Shown here piece by piece: positions 26,612 through 34,024 of a DNA stretch of 64,000 nt. The notes beneath the pieces are model-generated. The model was not told where the DNA came from. It made no database searches and was given only the letters and a program-made list of their open reading frames with translations. The stretch's first letter is position 1; each line of letters starts with the position of its first letter. Source of the stretch: Hyalangium versicolor (GTDB lineage: Bacteria > Myxococcota > Myxococcia > Myxococcales > Myxococcaceae). The stretch covers positions 62,001 to 126,000 of the forward strand of contig NZ_JAHXBF010000015.1 in NCBI RefSeq assembly GCF_020103695.1, read 5' to 3'. The position numbers were made by a program, and so were the translations under genes.

Positions 26612-27364
26612 ATGCTTCCGACATGGCTGTGGCATCGGCACTTGTGGGCGTTGTTCCTGCTGGGGTGTTCTCCCGGTGTCGTCGATCATGACATCGTGCG
26701 GCCCGGCCCTGGGGAGCCAAGCCTGAAGAGCATCCCGGGCCCGTTGGGAGAACCGTTCAGCTCTTTCCAAGATGCATTGCTGGCCGCGTGCGACAAGATC
26801 ATCACCAAGCCGAACGCGGTTGCGGGTCGGCCGGACTCGCAGAACTTCGAGACCTACTGGCGAGTCGCTAGCGAGTACTGCGCCTGGATTTATTACACAC
26901 CTGACGAGAAGTATGAGCTGAGCAAGCTGACAGATCAGTCAGAGGTCGATCCCACTGAGCGCAGCAGGACGTGCTCACTACCGCCGGACGTGGACGATCG
27001 GCGCTACTCGCCTGGGAGCCTCAAGTATATCTGCGCGCTTCATAACCATCTCTATGATGATCCTTTATCAAAGCGTGATATTCAATTTATCGTAGCGCAA
27101 GTGCGTCGTCATGGCTTTGAGAGCGCGACGAGAGATGGCATGGCACGGCTCTCCGCAGTGGCCTTTTTCTCGAGCAACCGGGCAGCCCCCATCTGTGACG
27201 GATTCCATCAATATATTCCAGCTACCAGCCAGATCTTGAAGTGGACCCATACGCGAGAAGGATGGATCTGCGAACAGACAGGCCGCGTTGTCTGGGCAGA
27301 TGACGATGTGCAGTTCTCGATCGTGCCCAAACATGGTTCGTGTTCAACAGGGAGAGAGAGGTGA
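26612..27364 (+). CDS. Lipoprotein with JAMM/RadC-like HxH-S-D motif
   Basis: The 250-residue protein has lipobox LFLLGC (Cys19) and many cysteines. The segment CALH144NH146LYDDPLS153KRD156 closely resembles the metal motif of RadC/JAB proteins (HxH, then S-x2-D), with one residue fewer between His and Ser. A CDGFHQYIP segment follows. A metal-dependent isopeptidase or deaminase-like effector is possible but unproven. GGAG precedes the ATG. The stop overlaps the next gene (GTGA). Confidence 0.65.
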   Translation: MLPTWLWHRHLWALFLLGCSPGVVDHDIVRPGPGEPSLKSIPGPLGEPFSSFQDALLAACDKIITKPNAVAGRPDSQNFETYWRVASEYCAWIYYTPDEKYELSKLTDQSEVDPTERSRTCSLPPDVDDRRYSPGSLKYICALHNHLYDDPLSKRDIQFIVAQVRRHGFESATRDGMARLSAVAFFSSNRAAPICDGFHQYIPATSQILKWTHTREGWICEQTGRVVWADDDVQFSIVPKHGSCSTGRER

Positions 27365-27984
27365 GGGTGCTCTCGGTACTTGCCACCCTGATGCTCGTGG
27401 GGTGCCCGCGCCATGCTCCACCAGCTCTTGAAGAAGACAAGTCCATTGTCTTCCCTGAGTTCTACGCGAGCTTTCCAGTCGTCGTTGGAAAGCCAGGACA
27501 AGTGTATGAGCTGGACGGAGTGACGCTCAAAGCGCTCATGATTGCCTTGGCGGATCGCTACCCCCCAGAGACTCAGGCACGCTCATGTTGGAATCGCCCG
27601 GAATCGCAAGTGTATCGGGTCATCCGCCAGGGCGACATCATCTTCGTCAGTCTTGGGCCCAACCCTGCAGCCTGCAGCCCGAGCATGGTCCTGTTCGACT
27701 CAGGAGTTGAGTACGCCATCAGCGTGGATGGACGCATCCTGCGCCGCCGGTTCGATGGTGAACCGAATGGCCCCCTGGGAGAGGGAGCGCTAGATGCGGG
27801 CACTCAGGAACCGGCAGGCGAGCCGGTGCCTTACTCTTCGATAGGAATCGGAAGCGACGAGCCCGTGGCACCCCTGCCAGCGTTCTTGAGACGCGATGGG
27901 GGAATCGGCCCCCCTGATAGGGACAGTTCCGCGGAGGGGGAGCTTCGGGACGGAGGGGCTTCGACGATGCCACCCCAGGACTGA
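27361..27984 (+). CDS. Lipoprotein coupled to the JAMM-like gene
   Basis: The GTG at 27361 overlaps the preceding stop and gives a lipoprotein signal, LATLMLVGC. The 207-residue product has a compact first part (to about residue 130) and a Pro/Gly/Asp/Glu-rich, probably disordered tail. No family is recognised. Tight coupling of two lipoproteins suggests a partner, such as a cognate binding or immunity protein; this is inference. Confidence 0.65.
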   Translation: MRVLSVLATLMLVGCPRHAPPALEEDKSIVFPEFYASFPVVVGKPGQVYELDGVTLKALMIALADRYPPETQARSCWNRPESQVYRVIRQGDIIFVSLGPNPAACSPSMVLFDSGVEYAISVDGRILRRRFDGEPNGPLGEGALDAGTQEPAGEPVPYSSIGIGSDEPVAPLPAFLRRDGGIGPPDRDSSAEGELRDGGASTMPPQD

Positions 27985-28068
27985 GGCATCCCCTGGAGCG
28001 TGTTAGTCCCAGCACGGCTTCTACTGAGTTGACCCCTCTGCGAACCGCTCGCTACAAGCCCGTAGCCC

Positions 28069-28659
28069 ATGCCCGCCCGCAAACTCTTTCTGACCGCTGT
28101 CGCTGTCTGCTTTCTTGCCTGCGTGAAACAGGTGCCCGCTACACCCACCCGCACAGGCCCTCCGCGCGCGCTGCAACTGCTCGCGGACACGCTGGAGCGA
28201 GAGACGTCACAGATCCTCCAGAAGCGCGAGGACGTGGAGATCGACACCCGAGACTTCGAGCGCACCCCGCACGTGGTGGCCACTGGCGAAACGCCACTGC
28301 TGCGCCTGGAGGGAGCTCGGGCCCGGCTCTACGGTGACGCCGCCGGCAAGGAGGGCTTCTCGGTGGACAACCTCATCCTGCTCGAGGTGCTCGACGAGAA
28401 GGGCCATGTGCTCAACCGCGGCGCGGTGGGCTTCACGGACATGGTGCGCGTCGGCAAGGAGCAGGTCGACAGCGTGGGCCCCATGTCCTTCTCCTTCGAG
28501 CCGGGAGTGGTGGACATCACCTCCCTGCTGCCCGAGAGCGCCCCCTTCAAGGTCCGCGCGACGGCGCTCGACTACTCAGGCGTGGGACGCGTGAGCAACG
28601 TGTTCCTCCTGCTCGAGTCCCCCACCAAGGGCTCCGAGGACGATCTGCGCGGCCAGTAG
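28069..28659 (+). CDS. Lipoprotein, unknown
   Basis: The 196-residue protein has a signal peptide ending CFLAC (lipobox Cys18). The mature part has an N-terminal helix (LQLLADTLERETSQIL) and then beta-strand-like sequence (VDNLILLEVLDEKGHVLNRGAVGFTDMV). No known domain is seen. It is convergent with the PEGA gene at a 9-base gap. Confidence 0.7.
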   Translation: MPARKLFLTAVAVCFLACVKQVPATPTRTGPPRALQLLADTLERETSQILQKREDVEIDTRDFERTPHVVATGETPLLRLEGARARLYGDAAGKEGFSVDNLILLEVLDEKGHVLNRGAVGFTDMVRVGKEQVDSVGPMSFSFEPGVVDITSLLPESAPFKVRATALDYSGVGRVSNVFLLLESPTKGSEDDLRGQ

Positions 28660-28668
28660 CTCGCGCCC

Positions 28669-29712
28669 TCAATGGGCTCCGCGCGGAACCACGCCGTTGA
28701 TGGTGCCATCGCAGGGCCCACCGCAGACCGTTTCCGAGCCCAGCGTCTTGACTCCACCGCTCTGCGTGGCCACCACGGCGCCCGCAGCGGCCGCGGCCAC
28801 CACGCCCACGCCCGCCCAGACGTACCAGCGCTTGTACCAGGGCGAGCTGGTGCTCACCTCCGGCTCATCCTCCGAGAGCGGCACGACGGGCGTCTTGCTC
28901 ACGCTCTCCGAGGGCGTGAGCACCGGCCGCTCCGGGCGATCCGTGCTGGCCACCGCCGTGGGCTTGTCCGAGGGCCGCAGGTTGGCGGCCACCGTGTATT
29001 CCTTGCCCGCCTTCACCGAGAGGCTCTTCGTTTCGGGAAGGAAGCCGTCCTTGCTCACGACGATCTCGTACGAGCCCGGCTTGAGCACGAGGTTGGCCAG
29101 CGGGACCTGGCCTCGCACCTGACCGTTGATGCTCACGCTGGCGCCGGCCACGTCCGCCGTCACTGTCATCACGCCGGCAACGGCCTCGAGCGTCACCGCC
29201 ACCTCAGTGGGCTTGCCCTGCGCCACGGTGATGCGACGGTTGAAGTCGGCGAAGCCAATCCGACGCACGACGACGGTGTGCTCACCCGCGGTGATCGGCA
29301 GCGGCGCGGACTGCGGCAGCGGCCCCATGTCCTTGCTGTCCACGTACAGGCGCGCGCCCTTGAGGCCGCCACTCAGCTTCACGGCCAGCTCCGTCTTCCC
29401 CGCCGCGATGGGGATGACCAGCTCGTCCTCGAGCGCCGCGGGAGCCGGCTCCGTCTTCTTGGCCGTGGCCGGCTTCGACGGGGTCGACTTCTTGCCGTTG
29501 CTGTTGGAGATGGGGACGACGAGATCGTCCTCTTCCGGCGCCGGCTCCGCCTTCTTGGCCGTGGCCTTCTTGGGGGGAGTGCGGCGCTTGGTGGCCTTCG
29601 ACTTGGACTTCGGCTCGTTGTTGATGGGGACGATCAGATCGTCCTGAGCAAACGCCTGGGGCGCCACGAGGGCGACCGCCAGCGCGCAGACGAAGGCACG
29701 GGAAAAATGCAT
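28669..29712 (-). CDS. PEGA-domain secreted protein with C-terminal TM helix
   Basis: The 347-residue protein has a signal peptide (AFVCALAVALVAPQAFAQ), then three short repeats of the form (D/E)L(I/V)(V/I)PI separated by Lys/Ala/Pro-rich linkers. Two PEGA-type beta domains follow (GARLYVDSKDMGPLP..., GASVSINGQVRGQVPLANLVLKPGSYEIVV), and finally a helix (YVWAGVGVVAAAAAGAVVATQ) before a Gly/Cys tail. PEGA proteins are common in myxobacterial envelopes. The start ATG at 29712 is just before the signal peptide. Confidence 0.8.
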   Translation of the reverse strand: MHFSRAFVCALAVALVAPQAFAQDDLIVPINNEPKSKSKATKRRTPPKKATAKKAEPAPEEDDLVVPISNSNGKKSTPSKPATAKKTEPAPAALEDELVIPIAAGKTELAVKLSGGLKGARLYVDSKDMGPLPQSAPLPITAGEHTVVVRRIGFADFNRRITVAQGKPTEVAVTLEAVAGVMTVTADVAGASVSINGQVRGQVPLANLVLKPGSYEIVVSKDGFLPETKSLSVKAGKEYTVAANLRPSDKPTAVASTDRPERPVLTPSESVSKTPVVPLSEDEPEVSTSSPWYKRWYVWAGVGVVAAAAAGAVVATQSGGVKTLGSETVCGGPCDGTINGVVPRGAH

Positions 29713-29793
29713 GGCGACTCGAAGGTTAGAGAGTCGTAAGTGGGGGGTCAAACCCTGTGCCATCCGAGACAGGGTGATGAAAGATGCGCGCCC

Positions 29794-30456
29794 ATGTCTC
29801 GTTCCTGGTCCCTGCCCCTCACCCTGGGGGGCCTCACCCTCGCGGGCCTTACCGCCTGCCCTACCCGAACTCCCGTCGGCCCCCCACCCGTCCACGTTCC
29901 CCCCGGCTGCGAGCAGAGCCAGGCAGGCGAGTATCACCATGTAGGCAACCCGGCCTTCCGCTATCTCGCCGAGGATGACGGCCGCATCCTGTCCCTCCAC
30001 CTGCTCCACACCCTATCGGATGGAGGCGTGGGGGGGACTCCGGACGGTGGCAACGTGATGATCGTTCTGGCCCGAACGCCCGAGGGATTCGTCGGCTCCA
30101 CCCACGCCACGGGCTTCAGCGCGGGCACTCCCTGCCCGGTGAAGTTCCCCACGGAAGTCACGGCGTGCACTCCCGCCGCGCTCAAGCTGCGCTCGGTGTG
30201 GAAGACGTCGCTGGACGAGGCGTGCCGCCCTCCCTCTAGCGAGCGCCCCCTCGCCTGGGCGGAGCAGGAGCTGCGCCGAGGCCCTCCACCGCCTCAGAGC
30301 CTCAGCACAGCGGCCTCGGATGCGGGCCTGCCAGCCTCGGACGCGGGCCTGCCGGCCTCGGATGCGGGAACGAAGCCTCTCGATGCGGGCGCGGCGGCCT
30401 CGGATGCCGGCTCCAAGACCCCGGATGCAGGGTCGAAGCCTGACGCCGGGGCCTGA
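29794..30456 (+). CDS. Lipoprotein with Ala-Ser-Asp-Ala-Gly repeat tail
   Basis: The 220-residue protein has lipobox LTAC near residue 22. The globular part holds four further Cys and a Gly/Asp-rich hairpin (TLSDGGVGGTPDGGN). The last 45 residues are a low-complexity tail of SDAG, PDAG and LDAG units encoded by 21-base tandem repeats. The tail could be a spacer or surface stalk. No family is recognised; the ribosome site is weak. Confidence 0.65.
   Translation: MSRSWSLPLTLGGLTLAGLTACPTRTPVGPPPVHVPPGCEQSQAGEYHHVGNPAFRYLAEDDGRILSLHLLHTLSDGGVGGTPDGGNVMIVLARTPEGFVGSTHATGFSAGTPCPVKFPTEVTACTPAALKLRSVWKTSLDEACRPPSSERPLAWAEQELRRGPPPPQSLSTAASDAGLPASDAGLPASDAGTKPLDAGAAASDAGSKTPDAGSKPDAGA
30313..30368 (+). 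repeat. 21-base tandem repeats encoding ASDAGLP units
   Basis: Two full copies of GCCTCGGAYGCGGGCCTGCCR and a partial third, followed to about 30450 by degenerate copies, all in frame. Copy number is likely variable between strains. Confidence 0.8.
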
Positions 30457-30490
30457 GCCCCGGACTCGGGAACAACGGACGCCGGAGCGA

Positions 30491-32005
30491 TCACGCCGCC
30501 CGGCGGGCCTGCTCCCCAGACGCATTGAGGCTGGGGGCGGACTCGGCGGGCTTCAGGCGCCCCTGCAACAGGCTGGAGAGGCCCACGTACAGGAAGCCCG
30601 CCTGGAACAGGACGATGAACGGCACCGAGGTGTAGATGCGCGCGTCGATGGCGAACCACAGCGCACCGGTGAAGTACGCCGCGAAGGCCAGCTCCACCAG
30701 CGGCATGAGCGTCTTGGCGCCCAGGTAGCTGCGCTTCACCTTGACGACCTTGCGGCCCTCGGCGCCCGTCTTGGGCGTGCGCGCGAAACCGGACTGCTGG
30801 TTGAGCAGCGCCTCCAGCACCGCCTTGGCGTTGTTGATGGCCAGGCCAATGCCCAGGCTCATCAGGAACGGCAGGTACTTCACCCGCTCCCAACCCCGGA
30901 TGCCCTGCTCGCGCTGGGTGGCCACATAGAAGACGCACACGCTGGCCGTGGCCGTGAGGAAGAAGGGCAGATCCAGGAAGAGCGTGCCGTACAGCCCGTG
31001 GTTGAAGCGCACCACCATGGACAGCGGCATCAGCGCCGACAACAGCACCATCAACAGGTACGCCATGTTGTTGGTGAGGTGGAAGAAGGCCTCGCGCTTC
31101 ACCTCGAAGGGCAAGTCGCTCTTGAGGATGGTGGGCAGCAGCTTCTTGGCCGTCTGGATGGAGCCCTTGGCCCAGCGGTGCTGCTGGCTCTTGAAGGCGT
31201 TCATGTCCACCGGCACCTCGGCCGGGGAGATGACTTCAGGCAGGAAGACGAACTGCCAGCCCTTGAGCTGGGCGCGGTAGCTCAGGTCCAGGTCCTCGGT
31301 GAGCGTGTCGTGCTGCCAGCCCCCTGCGTCCTCAATGGTGTTCCGGCGCCAGATGCCCGCGGTGCCGTTGAAGTTGAAGAAGCAGCCGGAGCGGTTGCGC
31401 GCCGTGTGCTCGATGATGAAGTGCCCGTCCAGGAAGATGCTCTGGGCCTGGGTGAGGATGGAGAACTCGCGGTTGAGGTGGCCCCAGCGCACCTGGACCA
31501 TGCCCACCTTCGAATCCACGAAGAACGGCACCGTGCGCCGCAGGAAGTCCGGGGTGGGCACGAAGTCCGCGTCGAACACCGCCACGAACTCGCCCGAGGC
31601 CAGCTTCAGCCCGTTCTCCAGCGCTCCCGCCTTGAAGCCCTGCCGGTTCGTCCGGTGGATATAGACGATGTTGACGCCCTTCTGGCGGTGACGCTCCACG
31701 CACGCCCGGGCAATGCCGCACGTCTCATCCGTGGAGTCGTCCAGAACCTGGACCTCCAGCAGCTCTCGCGGGTAGTCGATGCGGCACACCGAATCCACCA
31801 GGCGCTCCACCACATACATCTCATTGAAGATGGGCAGCTGGATGGTGACGCGGGGCAGTGCGGGCAGCACCCCCTTGGGGGTCGGCAGCTTGAACTTGTG
31901 GCGGTAGTACAGGTACGCCATCCGGTATCGGTGCGAGCCGTACACAGCCAGCACACACAGGACGGTGAAGTACACGCCCAGGAAGATGATCTCGACAGTG
32001 GTCAT
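30491..32005 (-). CDS. Membrane glycosyltransferase, GT2 family (cellulose/mannan synthase-like)
   Basis: The 504-residue processive-type GT2 enzyme has one N-terminal TM helix and a GT-A domain with QLPIFNE, DDSTD, FDADF (DxD), TEDLDLSYR and QQHRWAKGS (QxxRW), followed by four or five TM helices. These motifs define synthases making beta-linked polysaccharide from nucleotide sugars at the inner membrane. No BcsB/PilZ partner is adjacent. The promoter and upstream terminator are clear. The product sugar cannot be read from sequence. Confidence 0.9.
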   Translation of the reverse strand: MTTVEIIFLGVYFTVLCVLAVYGSHRYRMAYLYYRHKFKLPTPKGVLPALPRVTIQLPIFNEMYVVERLVDSVCRIDYPRELLEVQVLDDSTDETCGIARACVERHRQKGVNIVYIHRTNRQGFKAGALENGLKLASGEFVAVFDADFVPTPDFLRRTVPFFVDSKVGMVQVRWGHLNREFSILTQAQSIFLDGHFIIEHTARNRSGCFFNFNGTAGIWRRNTIEDAGGWQHDTLTEDLDLSYRAQLKGWQFVFLPEVISPAEVPVDMNAFKSQQHRWAKGSIQTAKKLLPTILKSDLPFEVKREAFFHLTNNMAYLLMVLLSALMPLSMVVRFNHGLYGTLFLDLPFFLTATASVCVFYVATQREQGIRGWERVKYLPFLMSLGIGLAINNAKAVLEALLNQQSGFARTPKTGAEGRKVVKVKRSYLGAKTLMPLVELAFAAYFTGALWFAIDARIYTSVPFIVLFQAGFLYVGLSSLLQGRLKPAESAPSLNASGEQARRAA

Positions 32006-32172
32006 CGGTGACGCTCAGCCTCTACCGCGGGGGGACTCCCACGCGGTGCTTCCATGCGCGGCGGCCGTGGAACTGCGCTCTCCCCAGACCGCCGCTCCTT
32101 GGGTCCGCTGAGCCCCCGCATGTATCTACCCGTAACTACAGGGTTTTACCCCCTGGGCAGAGATGGCGCCGG

Positions 32173-32201
32173 ACAATAGGGATGCGTCAAGGTCGTGTCA
32201 A
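32173..32201 (-). promoter_or_regulatory. Sigma-70-like promoter of the GT2 gene
   Basis: On the minus strand, TTGACA (32201-32196) and TATTGT (32178-32173) are separated by exactly 17 bases. It is placed just beyond the terminator of the CpaC-like gene and about 160 bases ahead of the GT2 ATG. Confidence 0.7.
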
Positions 32202-32203
32202 AC

Positions 32204-32231
32204 AAAACCCCTGGTTCCTTCAGGGGGTTTT
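32204..32231 (-). terminator. Intrinsic terminator of the CpaC-like gene
   Basis: The minus strand reads AAAACCCCCTG, a short loop, then CAGGGGTTTTGTTTG: a GC stem flanked by A- and T-runs 14 bases after the stop. It could work in both directions. Confidence 0.75.
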
Positions 32232-32244
32232 CCCACCTTGTGCG

Positions 32245-32901
32245 CTATTGTGGTCCCAGCGCCTGGCGCAGTTCGTCATAGTAGGAGTCGGCGATCCGCT
32301 GGGCTTTGTCACGCTCTGCGTCATCGGTGACAGAGCCCTCCAGGAGGATGCGCTGGCCGACGACGACGGCCTTGGCGGAGACGATACCGGTGCGCTTCAG
32401 GGCGGTGTTGATCTGCTCGGCGGTGACGGTGAGGGCAGCCTGGATCACGCGCGCATCGAGCCCCACCAGGAGCGTCACCTCCGAGCGGCCCGCGACCAGG
32501 GCGCGCAGCTTCTTCATGTCCTGCACCGAGTCCACGTGCCCGCTGATGACGAGGCGCTCGTTGACGGTGCGGACGTCCAGATCGGTGAAGCCGAAGGCCT
32601 TGAGTTCTCGGGTGAGATCCTCGGCTCGGGGGGTATCCACCACGAGGGTGCGCTGGAACTGCTTCGTGTCCGTCCACAGCGTGAGGGTGGTGCGGCCTCG
32701 GCGCTGGGCGGTGATGAGGAGCTGGGACTTGCCAACCACCCGCACGTCCGCGACGTCGGGCGCGGCGACGGCGACGCGGCGGATGCCCGGGATGTCGAGC
32801 ACCTGCTGCTCGCCGGGAGCCAGACGCACGGGTGGCTCTTCCGCGCTCGCGGGCAGGGAGAGCAGGAGCACGGGCAGGAGGAGCCAACGGAGGGAGCGCA
32901 T
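32245..32901 (-). CDS. CpaC/RcpA N-terminal-like secreted protein without secretin domain
   Basis: The 218-residue protein has a signal peptide (MRSLRWLLLPVLLLSLPASAEE) and a pilus-formation N-terminal domain at about 25-100 (LAPGEQQVLDIPGIRRVAVAAPDVADVRVVG...LLITAQRRGRTTLTLW). A BON-like domain (LVISGHVDSVQDMKKLRAL) follows, then a second short fold with IDs such as VVVGQRILLEGSVTDDAE. Full CpaC secretins continue into a ~250-residue outer-membrane barrel that is absent here. It may be a periplasmic accessory ring or a pilotin-like protein. No other Tad/T2S gene is nearby. Confidence 0.75.
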   Translation of the reverse strand: MRSLRWLLLPVLLLSLPASAEEPPVRLAPGEQQVLDIPGIRRVAVAAPDVADVRVVGKSQLLITAQRRGRTTLTLWTDTKQFQRTLVVDTPRAEDLTRELKAFGFTDLDVRTVNERLVISGHVDSVQDMKKLRALVAGRSEVTLLVGLDARVIQAALTVTAEQINTALKRTGIVSAKAVVVGQRILLEGSVTDDAERDKAQRIADSYYDELRQALGPQ

Positions 32902-32956
32902 GAGACGGAGTGTAGCGTGCGCGGGCCTGGAGCCGTGAGCGAGGGCCGGGCGTAGG

Positions 32957-33508
32957 ATGGCCCTCACCATGAGCATCAAGACGCTCTCGTCGAGAGAGGT
33001 GTACCGCAACCGGTGGATGACGGTTCGGGAAGACGCCATCGAACGGCAGGACGGTTCGCACGGCATCTATGGAGTCGTCAGCAAGCCGGACTTCGCGCTG
33101 ATCATTCCGTACGAGGGCGGTGCATTCCACCTGGTGGAGCAGTACCGGTATCCAGTGCAGGGCCGCTACCTGGAGTTCCCCCAGGGCATGTGGGAGGAGC
33201 ACAAGGACGCCTCGCCAGAGACGGTGGCGGCGGGCGAGTTGCAGGAGGAGACCGGGCTGGTGGCCAGGCGGATGACGTACCTGGGGCACGTGTTCAACGC
33301 GCCGGGCTATTCGACACAGGGCATGCATGTCTTCCTGGCAGAGGAGCTGTCCGCCGGGCCGCAGCAACTGTCTCCGGAGGAGAGCGATCTGGTGTGCACC
33401 CGCGTCACCGTCGAGCAGTTCGAGCAGTTCGTGCTCGAGGGGCGTATCAAGGACGCCTCGACGCTGGCGGCCTACAGCCTGCTACGGATGAAGAAGCGTC
33501 TGTTGTGA
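32957..33508 (+). CDS. Nudix hydrolase, ADP-ribose pyrophosphatase-like
   Basis: The 183-residue protein has the Nudix box region FPQGMWEEHKDASPETVAAGELQEETGL, with the metal-binding EExxG residues intact; the usual Arg before Glu is Gly. The N-terminal beta part (YGVVSKPDFALIIPYEGGAFHLVEQYRYPV) matches the ADP-ribose pyrophosphatase subgroup. It hydrolyses a nucleoside diphosphate linked to another moiety. An ATG at 32969 (MSIKTL) is an alternative start. The gene is divergent from the CpaC-like gene. Confidence 0.85.
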   Translation: MALTMSIKTLSSREVYRNRWMTVREDAIERQDGSHGIYGVVSKPDFALIIPYEGGAFHLVEQYRYPVQGRYLEFPQGMWEEHKDASPETVAAGELQEETGLVARRMTYLGHVFNAPGYSTQGMHVFLAEELSAGPQQLSPEESDLVCTRVTVEQFEQFVLEGRIKDASTLAAYSLLRMKKRLL

Positions 33509-33527
33509 ACCGAACGAGGTCCTCTCC

Positions 33528-33905
33528 ATGGCCATCCGCTTCAACCACACGATCCTTCCGTCCCGAGATGCCGCGGCGTCGGCTCGCTTCATGGCGGAGG
33601 TGCTGGGCCTTCCCGCACCTCGAAGGGCGGGCTTCTTCCATGTGGTCGATCTGGCTGATGACGCCAGCATCGACTACGCCGAGTCCGGCGTGGACTTTCA
33701 AGGACACCACGTCGCGTTCCTCGTCGACGATGCCGAATTCGACGCGATCCTCGGACGAATACAGGAGCGTGGCATCGCGTACTGGGCCGACCCGCGCAAA
33801 GCGAGGCCCGGCCAGATCAATCACCTGCACGGTGGGCGCGGCGTGTACTTCGAAGATCCCGACGGGAACTACCTCGAGTGCATCACCGCTCCGTACTCGA
33901 AGTGA
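33528..33905 (+). CDS. VOC-family (glyoxalase-like) protein
   Basis: This 125-residue protein has paired beta-alpha-beta-beta-beta modules typical of the vicinal oxygen chelate fold (FNHTILPSRDAAASARFMAEVLG ... HGGRGVYFEDPDGNYLECI). Metal ligands are probably the His near the start and Glu near the end. Substrate is unknown. The ATG is supported by GAGG 8 bases upstream, and the gene lies 19 bases after the Nudix gene. Confidence 0.82.
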   Translation: MAIRFNHTILPSRDAAASARFMAEVLGLPAPRRAGFFHVVDLADDASIDYAESGVDFQGHHVAFLVDDAEFDAILGRIQERGIAYWADPRKARPGQINHLHGGRGVYFEDPDGNYLECITAPYSK

Positions 33906-34024
33906 TTGAGACGGGTGTCCCCGCCGGGCGGAGATTGGCCGAACCTGTCCAACAAGCATACAAGTTCGTCCCGAGCGCGCCGGGAGGGGCCGCCTCGAAC
34001 CGGTTCACCCGACCCGTTCGCGGC

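Noticed and set aside
26370..26720. Minus-strand 116-codon frame in the intergenic region
   Set aside because: It overlaps the start of the JAMM-like lipoprotein, lacks a ribosome site and has no recognisable features.
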